This document shows positions 62,157 through 64,000 of a stretch of DNA of 64,000 bases, in pieces (position 1 is the first letter of the stretch; the number at the start of each line of letters is the position of its first letter). A program made the position numbers and the translations under genes. This DNA comes from Colletes latitarsis (lineage: Eukaryota; Arthropoda; Insecta; Hymenoptera; Colletidae), in assembly GCF_051014445.1 (NCBI RefSeq), contig NW_027488386.1:496001-560000 (forward strand), read 5' to 3'. The notes beneath the pieces are model-generated. The model searched no databases. It was given only the letters and a program-made list of their open reading frames with translations, and had not been told where the DNA came from.

Positions 62157-64000
62157 TACGTGATCCAAACCAGAAAAAACCCAGAATCCGTTCAACAAGT
62201 ATGTGAAGAATGCGTAAGTATGAGTCTGATAAATGAAAATCCCAGGCCTAACCTAGACCTAACATGAGTTATACTCTAAAATATTGATCGAAACCTGGTT
62301 TAATCGACTGTTTCAGTGTGGTACCACATTACTATGTGATCCAAACCAGAAAATAACCCAGGATCTGTTCAACGGGTATGTGAAGTGTGCGAAAGTATGA
62401 GTCTGATGAGGTCAAATCCCAGACCTATCCCAGACCTAACTTGCGTTATCCTCTAAAATATTGATCGAAACCAGGTTTAATCGACTGTTTCAGTGTGGTA
62501 CCACATTCCTACGTGATCCAAACCAGAAAAAACCCAGGATCAGTTCAACAAGTATGTGAGGAATGCGAAAGTATGAGTCTGATGAGTGAAAATCCCAGAC
62601 CTATCCCAGACCTAACTTGCGTTGTCCTCTAAGATATTGATGGAAACCAGGTTTAGTTGACTGTTTCAGTGTTGTACTTCATTACTACGTGATGCAATCC
62701 AGAAAAAGCCCAGGATCTAGCCATCAAGTATGAGAAATATGCGAAAGAATGAGCCTGATGAGAGCAAATCCCAGACCTAACCTAGACCTAACATGAATTA
62801 TTCTCTAAAATATTGATCGAAACCAGGTTTAATTGACTGTTTCAGTGTGGTCCCACATTACTACGTTATCCAAACCAGAAAAAACCCAGGATCTGTTCAA
62901 CAAGTATGTGAAAAACGCGAAAGTATGAGCCTGATGAGGGCAAATCCCAGACCTATCCCAGACCTAACTTGCGTTGTCCTCTAAGATATTGATGGAAACC
63001 AGGTTTAATTGACTGTTTCAGTGTTGTACTTCATTACTACGTGATGCAATCCAGAAAAAGCCCAGGATCTAGCCATCAAGTATGAGAAATATGCGAAAGA
63101 ATGAGCCTGATGAGAGCAACTCCCAGACCTAACCTAGACCTAACATGAATTATTCTCTAAAATATTGATCGAAACCAGGTTTAATTGACTGTTTCAGTGT
63201 GGTCCCACATTACTACGTGAACCAAACCAGAAAAAACCCAGGATCCGTTCAACAGGTACGTGAAGAATGCGAAAGCATGAGCCTGATGAGTGAAAATGCC
63301 AGGCCTAACCTAGACCTAACATGCGTTATCCTCTAAAATATTGATCGAAACCAGGTTTAATCGACTGTTTCAGTGTGGTTCCACATTACTACGTGATCCA
63401 AACCAGAAAAAACCCAGAATCTGTTCAACGAGTATGTGAAGTGTGCGAAAGTATGAGTCTGATGAGGGCAAATCCCAGACCTATCCCAGACCTAACATGC
63501 GTTATCCTCTAAAATATTTATCAAGACCAGGTTTAATTAATTGTTTCAGTGTGGACCCACATTACTACGTGATCCAAACCAGAAAAAATCCAGGATCCGT
63601 TCAACAAGTATGTGAAGAATGCGAAAGTGTGAGTCTGATGAGTGAAAATCCCAGACCTAACCTAGACCTAACATGCGTTATTCTCTAAAATATTGATCCA
63701 AACCAGGTTTAATGGACTGTTTCAGTGTGGTACCACACTACTACGTGATCCAAACCAGAAAAAACCCAGGATCTGTTCAACAAGTATGTGAAAAACGCGA
63801 AAGTATGAGCCTGGTGAGGGCAAGTCCAAGACCTATCCCAGACCTAACTTGCGTTGTCCTCTAAGATATTGATGAAAACCAGGTTTAATTGACTGTTTCA
63901 GTGTTGTACTTCATTACTACGTGATACAATCCAGAAAAAGCAAAGGATCTAGCCATGAAGTATGAGAAATATGCGAAAGTATGAGCCTGATGAGGGCAAA

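Larger units (their letters stand above)
30221..64000. repeat. Satellite DNA array, right arm
   Basis: The same 176-bp satellite continues from the right target-site duplication of the outer retrotransposon to the window end, in the same orientation and phase as the left arm. Its first monomers (30233 to about 30400) match 13272 to about 13450, including the uncommon variants gtaacacatt and gtggtccaaaccagg, so the retrotransposon interrupted a pre-existing array. Much of 31.2-43.5 kb is a near copy of 11.6-21.6 kb. The 43.6-58 kb part is more mixed, and 58.3-62.2 kb is a recent 11-monomer duplication. No gene is seen anywhere in it. The array runs past the window end. Confidence 0.97.

Noticed and set aside
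1478..63688. Many 60-81 codon open frames in the satellite (mostly plus strand, two on the minus strand near 17248 and 37376)
   Set aside because: They follow the 176-bp unit, which is not a multiple of three, and arise from a single variant that removes a stop. No start context, domain or codon pattern supports genes.
1..64000. CRISPR array, because of regular repeats
   Set aside because: Repeats are contiguous 176-bp units with no unique spacers between short identical repeats, and no Cas genes are present. The context is eukaryotic.

Overview
This window is eukaryotic satellite heterochromatin, most likely from an insect or other arthropod. About 55.5 kb is one tandem array of a roughly 176-bp satellite, and 8.5 kb is two nested copies of a GC-rich non-LTR retrotransposon of the R1 clade (the group holding R1, TRAS and SART elements, known from arthropods). 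I see no host protein-coding gene, rRNA, tRNA or CRISPR array. The species cannot be named from this sequence.

Layout: 1-21720 is satellite. 21721-30220 is an older, 5'-truncated, minus-strand copy of the element (the outer copy), which begins on the plus strand with its poly(A) tail read as a T run. Inside the ORF2 of that copy, at 23018-28996, sits a full-length plus-strand copy of the same family (the inner copy). It has a 5' UTR, ORF1, ORF2, a 3' UTR and a 29-nt A tail. 30221-64000 is satellite again. Both insertions are flanked by target-site duplications of about 12 bp, so the order of events can be read: array, then outer insertion, then inner insertion.

The inner copy looks intact. 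ORF1 (626 aa) has a coiled coil and three zinc knuckles. ORF2 (1056 aa) has an apurinic-type endonuclease, a reverse transcriptase with YADD, and a C-terminal CCHC motif. The ORFs share one base in a TAATG stop-start, the arrangement used for translational coupling in SART1-type elements. Together they encode the RNA-binding protein and the enzyme for target-primed reverse transcription. The inner copy is a candidate for a still-mobile element. The outer copy lacks ORF1, the endonuclease and about 408 residues of ORF2, carries a frameshift, and is split by the inner copy.

The array has a layered structure. Monomers fall into at least two sequence classes that are interleaved. Blocks of whole monomers have been copied: an 11-monomer block (1936 bp) repeated in direct tandem at 58.3-62.2 kb, a 2-kb block repeated 4930 bp apart, and a block of many kilobases (from about 11.6 kb) repeated on the far side of the element. 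With the 8512 bp of insertion removed, the spacing of that last pair is 11088 bp, exactly 63 monomers, rising to 66 monomers further along. Short 63-71 codon open frames recur in the satellite, but they are a by-product of one monomer variant and not genes.
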